DNA of 64,000 nucleotides from Mesocentrotus franciscanus (Eukaryota > Echinodermata > Echinoidea > Camarodonta > Strongylocentrotidae): positions 13,255,804-13,319,803 of the forward strand of contig CP137680.1 in assembly GCA_037976565.1 (NCBI GenBank), in the 5' to 3' direction. Shown here piece after piece: positions 12,311-23,383 of the stretch. Numbering within the stretch: position 1 is the first letter of the stretch; each line of letters opens with the position of its first letter. The translations under genes and the position numbers were made by a program. The notes under the pieces were generated by a model. That model saw only the letters and a list, made by a program, of their open reading frames with translations. It had not been told where the DNA came from and made no database searches.

Positions 12311-12365
12311 CCAGACTTTTCGCTAAACTGGATATACGGTTATCTACTAGAACTAGTATTACTGT

Positions 12366-12590
12366 TAGCACTGGCGTACTGGTGGGGGCTTGGGGCGCTA
12401 GCCCCAAATAAAATTAAACCATGACTTATTTTCAATTCCATACAAGTGATTTATAAATGTTCGTGATATATCACATGAATTTCAACAAAATGCGCGGTTC
12501 TCCATTTCTGTTGCAAACTGACACATTCCCAAATAGCCAGGAAGAGCAAAATGTTCTTTTTTTTATATGGGCCTTGGTGTCCACTAACAG
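12366..12590. repeat. inner copy of second inverted repeat (mate at 16108-16324)
   Basis: The sequence from 'cactggcgtactggtgggg' to 'ggccttggtgtccactaaca' is mirrored at 16108-16324 with few changes. A further short pair (12311-12365 with 12596-12640, 'ctggatatacggttatctac') shows nested foldback insertions around the loop. Confidence 0.75.
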
Positions 12591-12689
12591 TAATACTAGT
12601 ACTAGTAGATAACCGTATATCCAGTTTAGCGGAAAGTCTGGATACCCGTATATGTCCCGCCTAGAGTAGAGCTTACATCGCGGCAGCTC

Positions 12690-13290
12690 TAGGCGGTACG
12701 CGGGGGAATGCGCAGTCGCCTGCGCTCAGGGTTTGTTTTGGATGCGGCGAGGAGGGTCATTTCCGGAGGGAATGTTCCACAGGTGCGGATCCAGGGGGGG
12801 AGCGGGCCTTGCCCCCGCAAAGAAAAAAGAAAAAAGAGAGAGAGAGAAGGAAAAAGGAAAAGAGGAGATAAAGGGAAGGAAAAAAGAGAAAGAAGAAAAG
12901 AAAAGGGGATATCAGTTGCAATTTTCCCGCCAACAAGTTGTGGATCGGCGGGAGGGGGCCAAAGGCCCTTGCCTCTCACCCCCGCCGCCGCCGCCAAAAA
13001 AAGAGAGAAGGGAAAAGGAAAGAGGAGAGCTAAAAGTGAACAAAAAAGAGGAAGAAGAAAAGAAAGGGTGAAAAGAAGGGAGATCAGTTGCGTTTAATCC
13101 CGCCAACAACATGTGGATCGGGGCGAAAGGCCCTTGCCTCCCTAGCAAACCTAAAAGAGAGAGAAGGAAGGGAAGGGAAAGGGAAGGGGAGGAAAAGGTA
13201 AGGAAAGAAAGAGAGAAAGAAGATAGGTAGGGAGGTCATTTGCGATTTTCCCGCCAACAAGGTGTAGTTTGGGGGCACAGGCGTACCGAT
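12690..13290. repeat. right-arm purine-rich repeats with E2F-like motifs
   Basis: This is the reverse complement of 10370-10980, with three units and TTTTCCCGCCAA at 12922-12933 and 13246-13257 plus a weaker TAATCCCGCCAA at ~13097. The purine-rich tails yield spurious Lys/Glu/Arg frames on the plus strand. Confidence 0.7.
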
Positions 13291-13591
13291 GGGGGGCAAT
13301 TAGTGTCCTGCCAGTGTCACAATAAAATTCAAACGTGGATCATTTCTAATTCGATACCGGTGATTTACAAATGTTGCTGAAATGACATAATAATCCGAGA
13401 TTTTTCCTCACTTTTTATTAAATTATACTTTTTATGCGTTTGTTGGAAAATTACAAATTCCTAAATTTACAGTCAGGCAAGAAATATGCTTATTTAGAGG
13501 CTTACATAGCAGGGCCCGCAGAACGACGGGGCTCGGCCCCCACTTTTTGGAAAACAGTATACTAAACAGGCGCGGATCTACGGGGGTTTAG

Positions 13592-13747
<156 letters not shown>

Positions 13748-13779
13748 ACTGTTACTTGATTTAACAAGACGTTATCATG

Positions 13780-14650
13780 CACTGCTTTTATGGTCTCCAA
13801 TGTGTTAGTAGATGCCAGGAAAACATCACTTACGGGCCAGGGGTTCAAAATAGCCCCCAAAATCGCCTCGCCGCTACGCGGCTTGTGGACGATGCTCCGC
13901 ATCACTTACGGTAGTTCAAAATAGCCCCAAAATCGCCTCGCCGCTGGGTGGCTCGTAGACGATGCTCTGCATCGTCATTGGGTCAAACTGTTTAAACTGT
14001 TACTTGATTTTCAAAGACGTTATCGTGCACTGCTTTATGGTCTCCATTGTGTTAGTAGATGCCAGGAAAACATCACTTACGAGGGTTCAAAATAGCCCCC
14101 AAATCGCCTCGCCGCTACGCGGCTCGCGGATGATGCTCCGCATCACTTATGGTGTTCGAAATAGCCCCCCAAAATCGCCTCGCCGCTACGCGGCTGGTGG
14201 ACGATGCTCCGCATCGTCATTGGGTCAAATTGTTTTAGCTGTTACTTGATTTAAAAGACGTTATCAAGCACTGCTTTTGTGGTCTCCATTGTGTTAGTAG
14301 ATGCCAGGAAAACATCACTTACGAGGGTTCAAAATAGCCCCCAAATCGCCTCGCCGCTACGCGGCTCGTGGACGATGCTCCGCATCTCTTATGGTGTTCG
14401 AAATAGCCCCCCAAAATCGCCTCGCCGCTACGCTGGTGGACGATGCTTCGCATCGTCATTGGGTCAAATTGTTTTAGCTGTTACTTGATTTAAAAGACGT
14501 TATCAAGCACTGCTTTTTGTGGTCTCCATTGTGTTAGTAGATGCCAGGAAAACATCGCTTACGGGCCGGGGTTCAAAATAGCCCCCAAAATCGCTCCGCA
14601 TTGTCATTTGGTCAAAACGCCCCCTCCCTTAGCAAAAGCTAGATCCGCCC
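13780..14650. repeat. right-arm hairpin-rich repeats, ~245-bp unit
   Basis: There are four copies of the unit marked by 'ggtctccattgtgttagtag' near 13792, 14039, 14281 and 14521. Each is followed by 'aaaatagccccc', the palindrome GCCGCTACGCGGC and GATGCTCCGCATC. The block is the mirror of 8115-8556 plus 9545-9900, with extra copies, so the arms have diverged in copy number. Confidence 0.75.
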
Positions 14651-14689
14651 CTGCTAAAGAGAAATAGAAAGAAAGAGAGAAAGAAAGAA

Positions 14690-15985
14690 AGAATAGTGAC
14701 CTGCCAGTGACACAAAATAATGAGGTATCAAAATATGCTCATCTGACCGTAATTAAATGCCTAAAACCCCAGAACTTCCCGTGGCTCAGCCCCCTCGAAC
14801 CCACCAGGGGCCTTAAGGCGGGCCCCTGAATGCTTATCTGACCGTTATAAAATGCCTAAAACCCTGAGCTTCCGGGGCTCTGTCCCTGGATTCCACCTAG
14901 GGCCCTAAGGCAGGCCCCTGGATGCTCATCTAACCGTAATTTAATGCCTAAAACCCCCGAGCTTCTGGGGGCTCCGCAACTGGACCCCACGCCAATTAGT
15001 GTCCTGCCAGTGTCACAAATAAGGTATTAAAAATGCTCATCTGACCGTAATTAAATGCCTAAAACCCTGAACTTCCGGGGCTCTGCCCCTCGACCCACCA
15101 GGGGCCTTAAGGCGGGCCCCTGAATGCTTATCTGACCGTTATAAAATGCCTGAAACCCTGAGCTTCTAGGGGCTCCGCCCCCTGGACCCCACGCCAATTA
15201 GTGTCCTGCCAGTGTCACAAATAAGATATCAAAATATGCTCATCTGACCGTAATTAAACGCCTAAAACCCTGAGCCTCCAGGGCTCTGCCCTCTGGACCC
15301 CACCTAGGCCCTAAGGCGGGCCCCTGAATGCTTATCTGACCGTTATAAAATGCCTTAAACCCTGAGCTTCTGGGGCTCCGCCCTGGACCCCGCCCCTGGA
15401 CCCACGCCAATTAGTGTCCTGCCAGTGTCACAAATAAGGTATCAAAATATGCTCATCTGACCGTAATTAAACGCCTAAAACCCTGAGCTTCCAGGGCTCT
15501 GCCCCTGGACCCAACCAATGGCCCTAAGTCAGGTCCCTGGATACTCATCTGACAGTAATTTATTGCCTAAAACCCTGAGCTTCGGGGCTCCGCCCCTGGA
15601 CCCCACGCCAATTAGTGACCTGCCAGTGTCACAAATAAGGTATCAAAATATGCTCATCTGACCGTAATTAAATGCCTAAAACCCTGAGCTTCCGGAGGCT
15701 CCGCCCCTCGACCTCACCAGGGGCCTAAGCCCCTAAACCCTGAGCCGGGGCTCCGCCCTGGACCCCACGCCAATTAGTGACCTGCCAGTGTCACAAATAG
15801 GGTATCAAAATATGCTCATCTGACCGTTATAAAATGCCTCAAATCCCTGAGTTTCAGGGGGCTCAGCCCCCTGGACCCCACGCCAATTAGTGACCTGCCA
15901 GTGTCATGAAAAAGGTATCAAAATATGCTCATCTGGACCGTAACTAAATGCCCCTAGACCCCACGCCAATTTACACTACGCTCTA
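14690..15985. repeat. right-arm subterminal tandem repeats
   Basis: This is the reverse complement of 6840-8070, with units holding 'ccacgccaattagtgtcctg', 'ccagtgtcacaaataaggta', 'tcaaaatatgctcatctgac' and 'ccgtaattaaatgcctaaaa'. It repeats irregularly at ~110-220-base spacing. Confidence 0.8.
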
Positions 15986-17004
15986 CCTGATCGTAAATAC
16001 TTTACCCCCATCCCCTTTGAAAAACGTTCAGCGGGGCCTGCATGTAAGAGTGGGTGATGCGGATTTTTGTCTGCCAGCCCCCAAACTTTTTGTTCATTAC
16101 GCCACTGACTGTTAGTGGACACCAAGGCCCATAAAAAAGAACATTTTGCTCTTCCTGGCTATTTGGGAATGTGTCAGTTTGCAACAGAAATGGAGAACCG
16201 CGCATTTTGTTGAAAATCATGTGATATATCACGAACATTTATAAATCACTTGTATGGAATTGAAAATAAGTCATGGTTTAATTTTATTTGGGGGCTAGCC
16301 CCAAGCCCCCACCAGTACGCCAGTGGGGAAGTATGCAGTCACAGACTCTAATTAGAAACTTTATCACAATTTCCAAAGCCTTGAGAACAACTTAACTCAG
16401 TTAGTCTCTAGTTGTCCGGAGCGCGAAGCGAAAGTACACAGCCTATAATAATTATGCAGTATGCCGTCAACAAAGTTTCACAGTGCAGACACTGCAAACT
16501 GGGAGGGGGAGGCTCATGTTCCCTTTTTCAAATCAAGAGAACTACCACTTTTGGACAAATGCCCCTCCCACCATGGCACCATGCAGTGACCCTCGTAAGA
16601 TAAAATTCCTAATATGTTTTGCTCTTTCAATTAAGCTTTTTTGATGTGCATACCCTTAGTTCATACCTAATACACGTGTTTTCAAAAAGAGCCGTATATC
16701 CTATAATTTGATAATCAATGCAGGCTTTAATAACTATAATTATGATTGTGTGTTAATTCTTTGTTTTATGGCAGTTTTCCCAGAAAAGAAAATACCCTGA
16801 CAATCGCCAAAATAATAGTATGAATAAACCCGTACAGCGCAAAAACAAAATGTCAGTCTGGTTAAACAAACATTTCTAATCAACCTGGTCCATTATGATG
16901 ATCCATTATCACGAGGATGAAATGTAAAACCAAGTGGCATTACTAAAAAAAATTATATTCATTTTTATATTTGCTCGGTCGCCCCTTTTCACAAAAAACA
17001 AAAA

Positions 17005-17052
17005 CCAAGGTAGCACCTTAGAGATGCTACCTTGCGAGATTTGAACCCCCAC
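17005..17052. repeat. hairpin with B-box-like sequence upstream of channel copy A
   Basis: AAGGTAGCA and TGCTACCTT form a perfect 9-bp stem around a short loop. It is followed by GCGAGATTTGAACCCCC, whose reverse complement resembles a tRNA T-arm/B box. The same element is upstream of copy B (~24258-24305). It may be a SINE fragment. CA-rich simple sequence follows to ~17105. Confidence 0.4.
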
Positions 17053-17423
17053 CCACTCATACACACCCACCCACACACTCACACACGCCCACGCACGCGG
17101 ACACCCACTCACTCTTTCTATGTCTCGTTCTCTCTGTTTTTCTTTTCTTTCATGAAGTGATTGTACTTATGCAAGGCTACATAAGTCGTGACGTGCCAGC
17201 ACATTTTCATGAAATAGTACAGACAGAAATAAAATGTGCATGTAGCAGGCTCTTTAATCCATGGTTTCAGGTTGGTCTATATAACCATGACATAATACAG
17301 ACAGTAATAAAATGGACAAGACATATTGTAGACTAAAATCCAGGACTCCAGGTTGATCTTGTTGGTAGGGTCCATGCATGGTACAGGTCAGGTTGTGTTG
17401 TTATTTTGATCTGAAAACAATTG

Positions 17424-20400
17424 ATGATGACTCAAAATAGCGGAGACAAAATAGTGGTGAGCGACGGCGATGCCAGAGAAGAAGAAGAAGAAGAAGAAGA
17501 AGAAGAAGAAGAAGAAGAAGAAGAAGAAGAAGAAACACGGCGAATATTGACATCTGCATCAGCGAATAAGAAATGGTTGACATCTTTTTTCCTTCTCCTC
17601 ATCGTGTTTGCATACCTTTTTGCCGGAGCGCTCGTTTTCCGCGCTCTCGAGCGTCCTGCCGCAGTCCAGGCTTCCGAGGACTTCGACGCAGCGCTCCGAC
17701 GGCTCGCATCAGAAAATGATTGCATGGACGAGGAGGACGTTGCCGAGTTGATGAGCATCGTGACGAGGGCCATAGGAGAAGGGGGGTACATCAGTGGTCA
17801 TCCCTACGCTTCCCAATTGAGCATGGGAACGGTTAATGAAACGTATTACTCCGATACGTGGAGCGTAGGGAAGGCCTTCGTCTTTGCATCTACAGTGGTG
17901 ACTACAACAGGTAGGTTCAATAATTAAGATCTATTCAATTTAATTCAATTCAATTCACATAATTTTGTTCATAATTTTGTTCCATAACTCAATCAAAACA
18001 TGAAACAAATGCTTAAGCCTCAAGATAAGCTAGGCGCTCACTTTCGCCACATCTAACGCGGCCTATAAGAGTTTCCTATTCCTACATTTGCTGAAGTAAC
18101 ATGAATCACTTTGAGGCTAACTAGGCTGTATTTCACAATCAAAATGTGCAAATACGGTTAATCGTTGAAAATGTTTGTTTTTTGTTCACATTCGTATGGC
18201 TATGGTTTAGTTAGTGAATAGAATTACGATTTGTGCAGGATTGGTTACACATTATAGTAGACCGAAACGTCAGTATATTTCGTTTGGGGATGTGTTCTGC
18301 TGAGACTATACGTCTGGCTCCATGAACGCTCAAAAGTCAAAATATGCTTTTTTTAAAATCCGTCCTCAAAACCTGACGGATTTTTTTTCTTTCTGTCTAA
18401 CAAAACCTACTTAGGACCTTACTTACATACTGTTACAAGCAATCTGTCAAAAATGACGGGAGAGCAAACTATGGATTGGATGGCTTATATAAGGAATACA
18501 CGTTTAAAGGTGTTTTCGGAGATGTCTGTATACCTTGCACCGTTTACAACATCAAGCAGTAATGCAATATATTCCAAGTTTGCAGAGCGGCATACGAATG
18601 ACGGCTTATACAGTAGCATTAGTTCGACACATTGGGATATGCAATACCGTAATTACGTTTCACTTCAAAATGCTGATTACATTCAGAGGATTTCATATTT
18701 TGGGGCCTGCTAATGGGTCACCCTGCCAATAAATAATGTCCCAACCTCAATTTTTCATCATATCGAATAATTGCGTAATGCAGGCGAGACCGCCAAGAGC
18801 GTTTCCCTTGTTTCACTACATTATGTCCGTCTAATGACGCTGTAAGATGTATACAGATAACAACTGTATTATTTGTACCCCTTGTGAATTTTATGTTTTT
18901 TGTGTTTTTCGTAACTCTAGAATGAAAGGTGTACTGATTGATTTATGACATTTGTTGAATACGTTTAGATGTAATCTTTCATATGTCACATTCTCAAGAA
19001 TTATTAATCGGGACAAAAATCAGTTTTCACATACTTAAAACCTTACAAAACTTGGTAAGGTTATGCATAATTTATTTGTTAACTATATCATATATGTATC
19101 GTGGAAAGCACTCTCAAAAGAGTTCTTCATTTCATTTTTTCCCTTCATTTCATTTCATTTATTTTCATTTCCAAACATAAAATAAAGCAATATAACATGT
19201 TAACATTTGCAGGGCATGGTTGCTGATAATCACAAACAAATAAATAAACATACAACGAACAAATGTATAACACTATGACTCGGATAATAAAGAACTAACA
19301 ATAAGATGCAGTTTTCCATAATGTACAAGAAATTGCGTAAATCGATTTTAAAAATATGGGGAAAAAAGAATTCTCAAAAAAAGAATTCTTAAAAAAGAAC
19401 AGACAAAAATTCAACCACTACAAAGAAATAGATTCAACTCCAACGGAAGTGATCCCTATAATAATATAAAAGACGGATTCCAACTCCTCTGCATTGGGAG
19501 ACGACATAATAATTACTAACACAACTAATATAACAAAAATGATAAAATGTTTAGATAATTTTTTTGAAATAATATTCATATTTAAAAAATGGAAATTAAG
19601 GCCTATACAGCTACGGCCCCAGAAATTTAGCCACATTATTATGTCTTTGTCTTTTCCAGGGTTCGGGTTTAACGCTCCACGCACAGGGCTCGGTGAGGAC
19701 TTCTGTATGTTCTACGCTGTCATAGGCATCGTCATCACTGGAAGTATCATTCTCTCAGTCGGTCAAATCATCCAGGCTTTGTGCCTCACCAGAATAACTG
19801 CCAATCTGGAGACCTGTCTGACACGCAGTCCAAAAGGCGGAGTAGTCCTCGCTAACATCACGTTGGTCTATCTTCTAGTCGTGCTGATGATCATCCCGAC
19901 CAGCCTCATCTATTTCTTCGCCATGTCAGACTGGAGCTATAGCGACAGCTTTTACTTTACAATTGTGGCGATGACCACCATAGGGTTTGGAGACCTATAT
20001 CCAGCGTTTTCAGGAATTCCTGTCGTTGAGCTGTATGTGATTAGAGTAAGTTTGAGCCATATCTAGTTGAGGGAGGTAGTTACGTCACCGGAAACTTCTT
20101 CTGATTGGTCAGTCATTTCACGAAGCTCCATTATATAGTTGCCTCCCATAGAGAATATACATGGGATGGGGACATTATGGAGCGCCGACATGATTTAACC
20201 TGTGGACCATCTTTTTACGCCTTAGCTCTGGATTACAACAAATAGAGATCACTCGATTGATAAATTAGTAAGGATAGTGAAAAATGTTTTCGCGAAAATT
20301 TGTACGGCTACGTACACTATGTAACCAGTAGCAGGGCGTCATGTAAATGTCTTAGATAGGGAATAGGGGGTTTCTGATTGAATGTGCCCACAAACTAGCG

Positions 20401-21072
20401 GCAAAATTCCTCCAAAGAGCAAAAAATTATAAAAAGAAAAGAAAAGGGATTGATGAATATGTCAATAGTGCTTCAGAAGCAGTTCCAAACAGGAAATAAG
20501 TTGTAAAAGAAAAGGGATTGTTTATAGGAAAAAAAGTGTAAGCGTTCCAGAACTAATTTTGGCTGTGTACTATTTCTATTGAAAGAAATCAGAAAATGAG
20601 GGAAATGTTGTAAAGTTGTCAGGTTTACACTATGTATTATTTCATAGCAATAAGAGTCCTGAAACGGCTAATGAGCACCATTAAGCTTTAAGCTCCATCA
20701 ATATTGTCCTTTTTAAATAAAGAAAATCGCTTTCGTTTGATCCCTTCGACTTTTTCTGATGAACACTGTGTGCTATCTTGACTATTCTGTTTGATATCCT
20801 TCTAGGTCATTCTGTTCACCTACCTGTTTGTCTGCCTCGGTGTTGTGTCTACAATGCTCAATAGTTTCTCAGATGTTCAGAGACAAGGATCCAGGATGAT
20901 CTCGTCTCGTCTTTTACGATGCAAGAAAAAACTCGCTCTACGACATCGAGTGCAGGAGGCTGAAGCCAGCGACATCGAGCTCGAAACACCAGAGGTCAAA
21001 GGTTGTCTGCATGGCGACGACCAGGGAAGGAGGAAGTATGATGAAGATGTCGCCATGACCCGAGATTTGTGA
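17424..21072 (+). CDS. KCNK1-like: two-pore-domain (K2P/TWIK-like) potassium channel, copy A, three exons
   Basis: Exons are 17424-17910, 19660-20045 and 20806-21072 (1,140 nt, 379 aa), with GT/AG junctions and phases that close in one frame. The product is a plasma-membrane K+ leak channel subunit that works as a dimer. The acidic N-terminus has 19 consecutive Glu (residues 19-37). TM1 spans ~52-73. The extracellular cap carries Cys100 in 'ENDCMDEED', matching the TWIK cap cysteine, and an N-glycosylation site NET at 138. Pore filter 1 is TTTGFG (160-165), interrupted by intron 1 in its first glycine codon, a position I recall as conserved in K2P genes. Filter 2 is TTIGFGD. The closest family is TWIK, from the cap and the Thr before GFG. 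The tail is charged. ATG 17424 is the first in-frame ATG; the TTG before it is not a start. Confidence 0.88.
17478..17534 (+). repeat. (GAA)19 coding microsatellite in channel exon 1
   Basis: Nineteen uninterrupted GAA codons encode a poly-Glu tract. Copy B has sixteen (24739-24786), so the tract varies in length between paralogs without breaking the frame. Confidence 0.9.
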
Positions 21073-21113
21073 CGTGAGAACAATTCATGCTGACCAGGGC
21101 CGTGTCTTGTAAA

Positions 21114-21234
21114 GAGTTGCGATTAATTGATTCAAATCAATCGCAACTTAAGATGAATCGCAACTGTGTATACTTAAGAGATATAGGAGTTGCGATTATA
21201 ATTTCATGTTGCGACGGTTCGAATCAATCGCACC
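21114..21234 (+). other. cluster of inverted 9-mers just after channel stop codon (likely 3' UTR), copy A
   Basis: GTTGCGATT occurs at 21116-21124 and 21189-21197, and its reverse complement AATCGCAAC at 21139-21147 and 21156-21164. Degenerate copies lie at ~21208 and ~21222. The first pair forms a hairpin with a 14-base loop. The cluster is kept in copy B (~36173-36292) and the third copy (~51293-51412), about 40 bases after the stop codon of copy A. It could be an RNA structure or a protein-binding cluster. Confidence 0.5.
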
Positions 21235-22136
21235 TCTCTCCAAGGCGGGGCCCATGAATAACTATTTCGTGAAAATTCAACGCAAGAAACGCCCTTGTCC
21301 CATTCCACCTCGTTATTTGTCTTCCTCACACCACTTGCAATCTTTAGTTCATCTTCGTGATAGACTGCATAGCCCTTTGAAGATTACTAGAAGAGGAAGA
21401 AGAAGAATGTTAAGTCCAAGACTTTGAAATAGACATGATAGAGACCTCGCATGCCTCCGCCACTCTCAATTTTACGTACCCGTCATGCCTGTAGGAGTTG
21501 GCCGAAAAGTCGACAGGCCCTCTCAAAATTGCAATCTTACTAAATAATGTCAGAAGGCCTGTGTCACTGACATGCCGGTCTTGTAATAGGTTTGAAGTAA
21601 GGCTACTTTTTATCTACAGGAGCTTACAATGGTCATTCTACACATTGGAGTACGAGGCCGGGGGAGGAGGGAATGGGGCTGTACGGACGGGAGACTTATA
21701 GAATTGATATATTTGAACCAATATTCGGGCGGCAACCGCCATTCGAGAAGTATAGTGGTCTTTTTTGTACTTTTGCGTATTTTTTCTAGTATACTTTTTA
21801 AGACTAGATATAACTTTTAACTGTATTAAAGTGTCAAAATTCGCTTGAATATTTAGAAGCTTGTAACTTATATAGGGCGTCAGCTCCAATAGCAATATTG
21901 TGCTTTTACGCTTATGACCTTACATTAGTTTGTTAATATAAAGGACTTTATTATAAATTGCAGTGTCCTTGTTTGTTTCCTGAAGCTATTGTAAATATTG
22001 GTTTAGAACATATTAATATGGATGTATACCAGCCGAGTCAGCAACTCTTATTTGTGTCATAGAAAACAATAGCATTATTTGGCCTTCTCTCTGTATAAGC
22101 GAGGGGCAAAGTCGGAAAAGGGTCGCACCTTTCAAT

Positions 22137-22171
<35 letters not shown>

Positions 22172-22904
22172 AATCTCTCTTGCTTTCTTCATAACTAATA
22201 TCTATCCGAGCCATATATATACACATAGTTTGGCGAACTTAATTCCAGTCGGTCACTACGTGGCGTATATTCTTTTGTTTTGTGCTTGCCAAACAAAGCA
22301 GTACTGTTTTATTTTGATAACAATAGGTTCAACTGGCCGAAATTTACTTCGTCGCCGAGTTTCTTTTACCGGTATCGTCAATTTCTGCATTGGGTCTTCG
22401 CTCCTAAGCCTCCTATATAGACTACATGTAGTTCATCCAAGTTAGTAGAACATTGACAGTCTTCAAAATCAACGTCACCACGTGTCTTCCGTCGCAGCGT
22501 TTTTGAAAGACATTGAAGTTTGATATCCTATCATTTATATCTCATATATTCTCAAATCAAAAGTTTATTCTATTTTTATTCAGGCAAAACGGAATATGTT
22601 TTTGTTTGTTTGAACTAATAAGTTAAAGGAATATGATATACATTGGCACTTTGGTACTGCGTTCAATTTATTGACCAGTCGGGTTTTTCTTCGCTTATAA
22701 TTACAGACATCTTCACTTTGTAAAATGTGAAACCAGTTCAATTGCTGAATGATAAATTGAATTCACTGAACTGTAATTATTTTGTTTCCAAGTGCTTATT
22801 TATTTTGAGAGATAACGTAGTTAAAAATTTGGGATGCTGGGTCGCCGTGTTTGATTGATTGGTGTCTTTCACTCCCATAATTTAGAAAAGCCAGTTTCAT
22901 CCCA

Positions 22905-23000
22905 ACACACGGACCGGTTGTGCCTTGTGCTCGCCCCTTTCGGCCGCCAGGGGTGCCAATCAACCACCCCGATCGTCTAATAAAATCTACAATACTTTGT
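22905..23000. repeat. dispersed repeat, second copy of 6350-6455 family
   Basis: The core shared words 'gttgtgccttgtgctcgcc' and 'caaccaccccgatcgtctaa' match the copy at 6350-6455 with a small internal difference. No other feature is evident between 22303 and 23115 apart from AT-rich sequence. Confidence 0.55.
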
Positions 23001-23123
23001 AAATCGATTTCAGTGGGAAATGGGAACGTGCCCTTATCAAATAACAAAATAGGATAACGAGAGGTAGAGAGAGAGAGAGCACAGGGTCTCAGTCATGTAG
23101 AAATACTGTAAGCATGCGTGACC

Positions 23124-23383
23124 CAGTGGCGGATCCAGGGGGCCCTCCCTAGAAAAAACAGGTAAAAACACCCTTTTTGAAAAAAAAGATGGGCCCCTCC
23201 TGGCGCCCAAGGGGTGGCGGTGGAAAAAAATTACCCTTTTTTTTTCGGGTGCCAAATTTTTCTTTTTTGCTCACTACCCCCACCCCACTGAGCGAAAAAT
23301 CGACCGGCACGATTTTCAAATTTTCGCACGAAGTAGGCCCCTTTTTAGGCCCCCTCCCTTGCCGCCGGCTGGATCCGCCCCTG
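23124..23383. mobile_element. hAT-type MITE with perfect 8-bp target site duplication
   Basis: The ends are CAGTGGCGGATCCAG and CTGGATCCGCCCCTG, imperfect terminal inverted repeats of ~15 bp. They are flanked by identical GCGTGACC at 23116-23123 and 23384-23391. An 8-bp duplication and a CAG start are hallmarks of the hAT superfamily (established knowledge). At 260 bp with no coding capacity it is non-autonomous. Confidence 0.85.

Larger units (their letters stand above)
16496..22303 (+). repeat. segmental duplication copy A (with 23726-26100 plus 33791-37237)
   Basis: The block from 'aaactgggagg' (16496) through 'ccaaacaaagcagta' (~22303) matches 23726-26100 followed, after an insertion, by 33791-37237. 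It includes the whole potassium-channel gene and its flanks. Small indels and substitutions are scattered through it, more than between the two arylsulfatase blocks, so this duplication is older. Confidence 0.8.

Noticed and set aside
10421..13299. Several 70-130 residue Pro/Leu/Phe or Lys/Glu/Arg open frames
   Set aside because: They are translations of pyrimidine/purine-rich repeat tails in the foldback arms. They overlap on both strands and lack any domain.
17005..17052. Possible functional tRNA near the B-box-like sequence
   Set aside because: Only a T-arm-like word and a hairpin are present; no acceptor stem, anticodon loop or A box at the correct spacing.
17432..17791. Minus-strand poly-Ser frame opposite channel exon 1
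   Set aside because: It is a shadow of the GAA microsatellite and the real channel exon on the plus strand.
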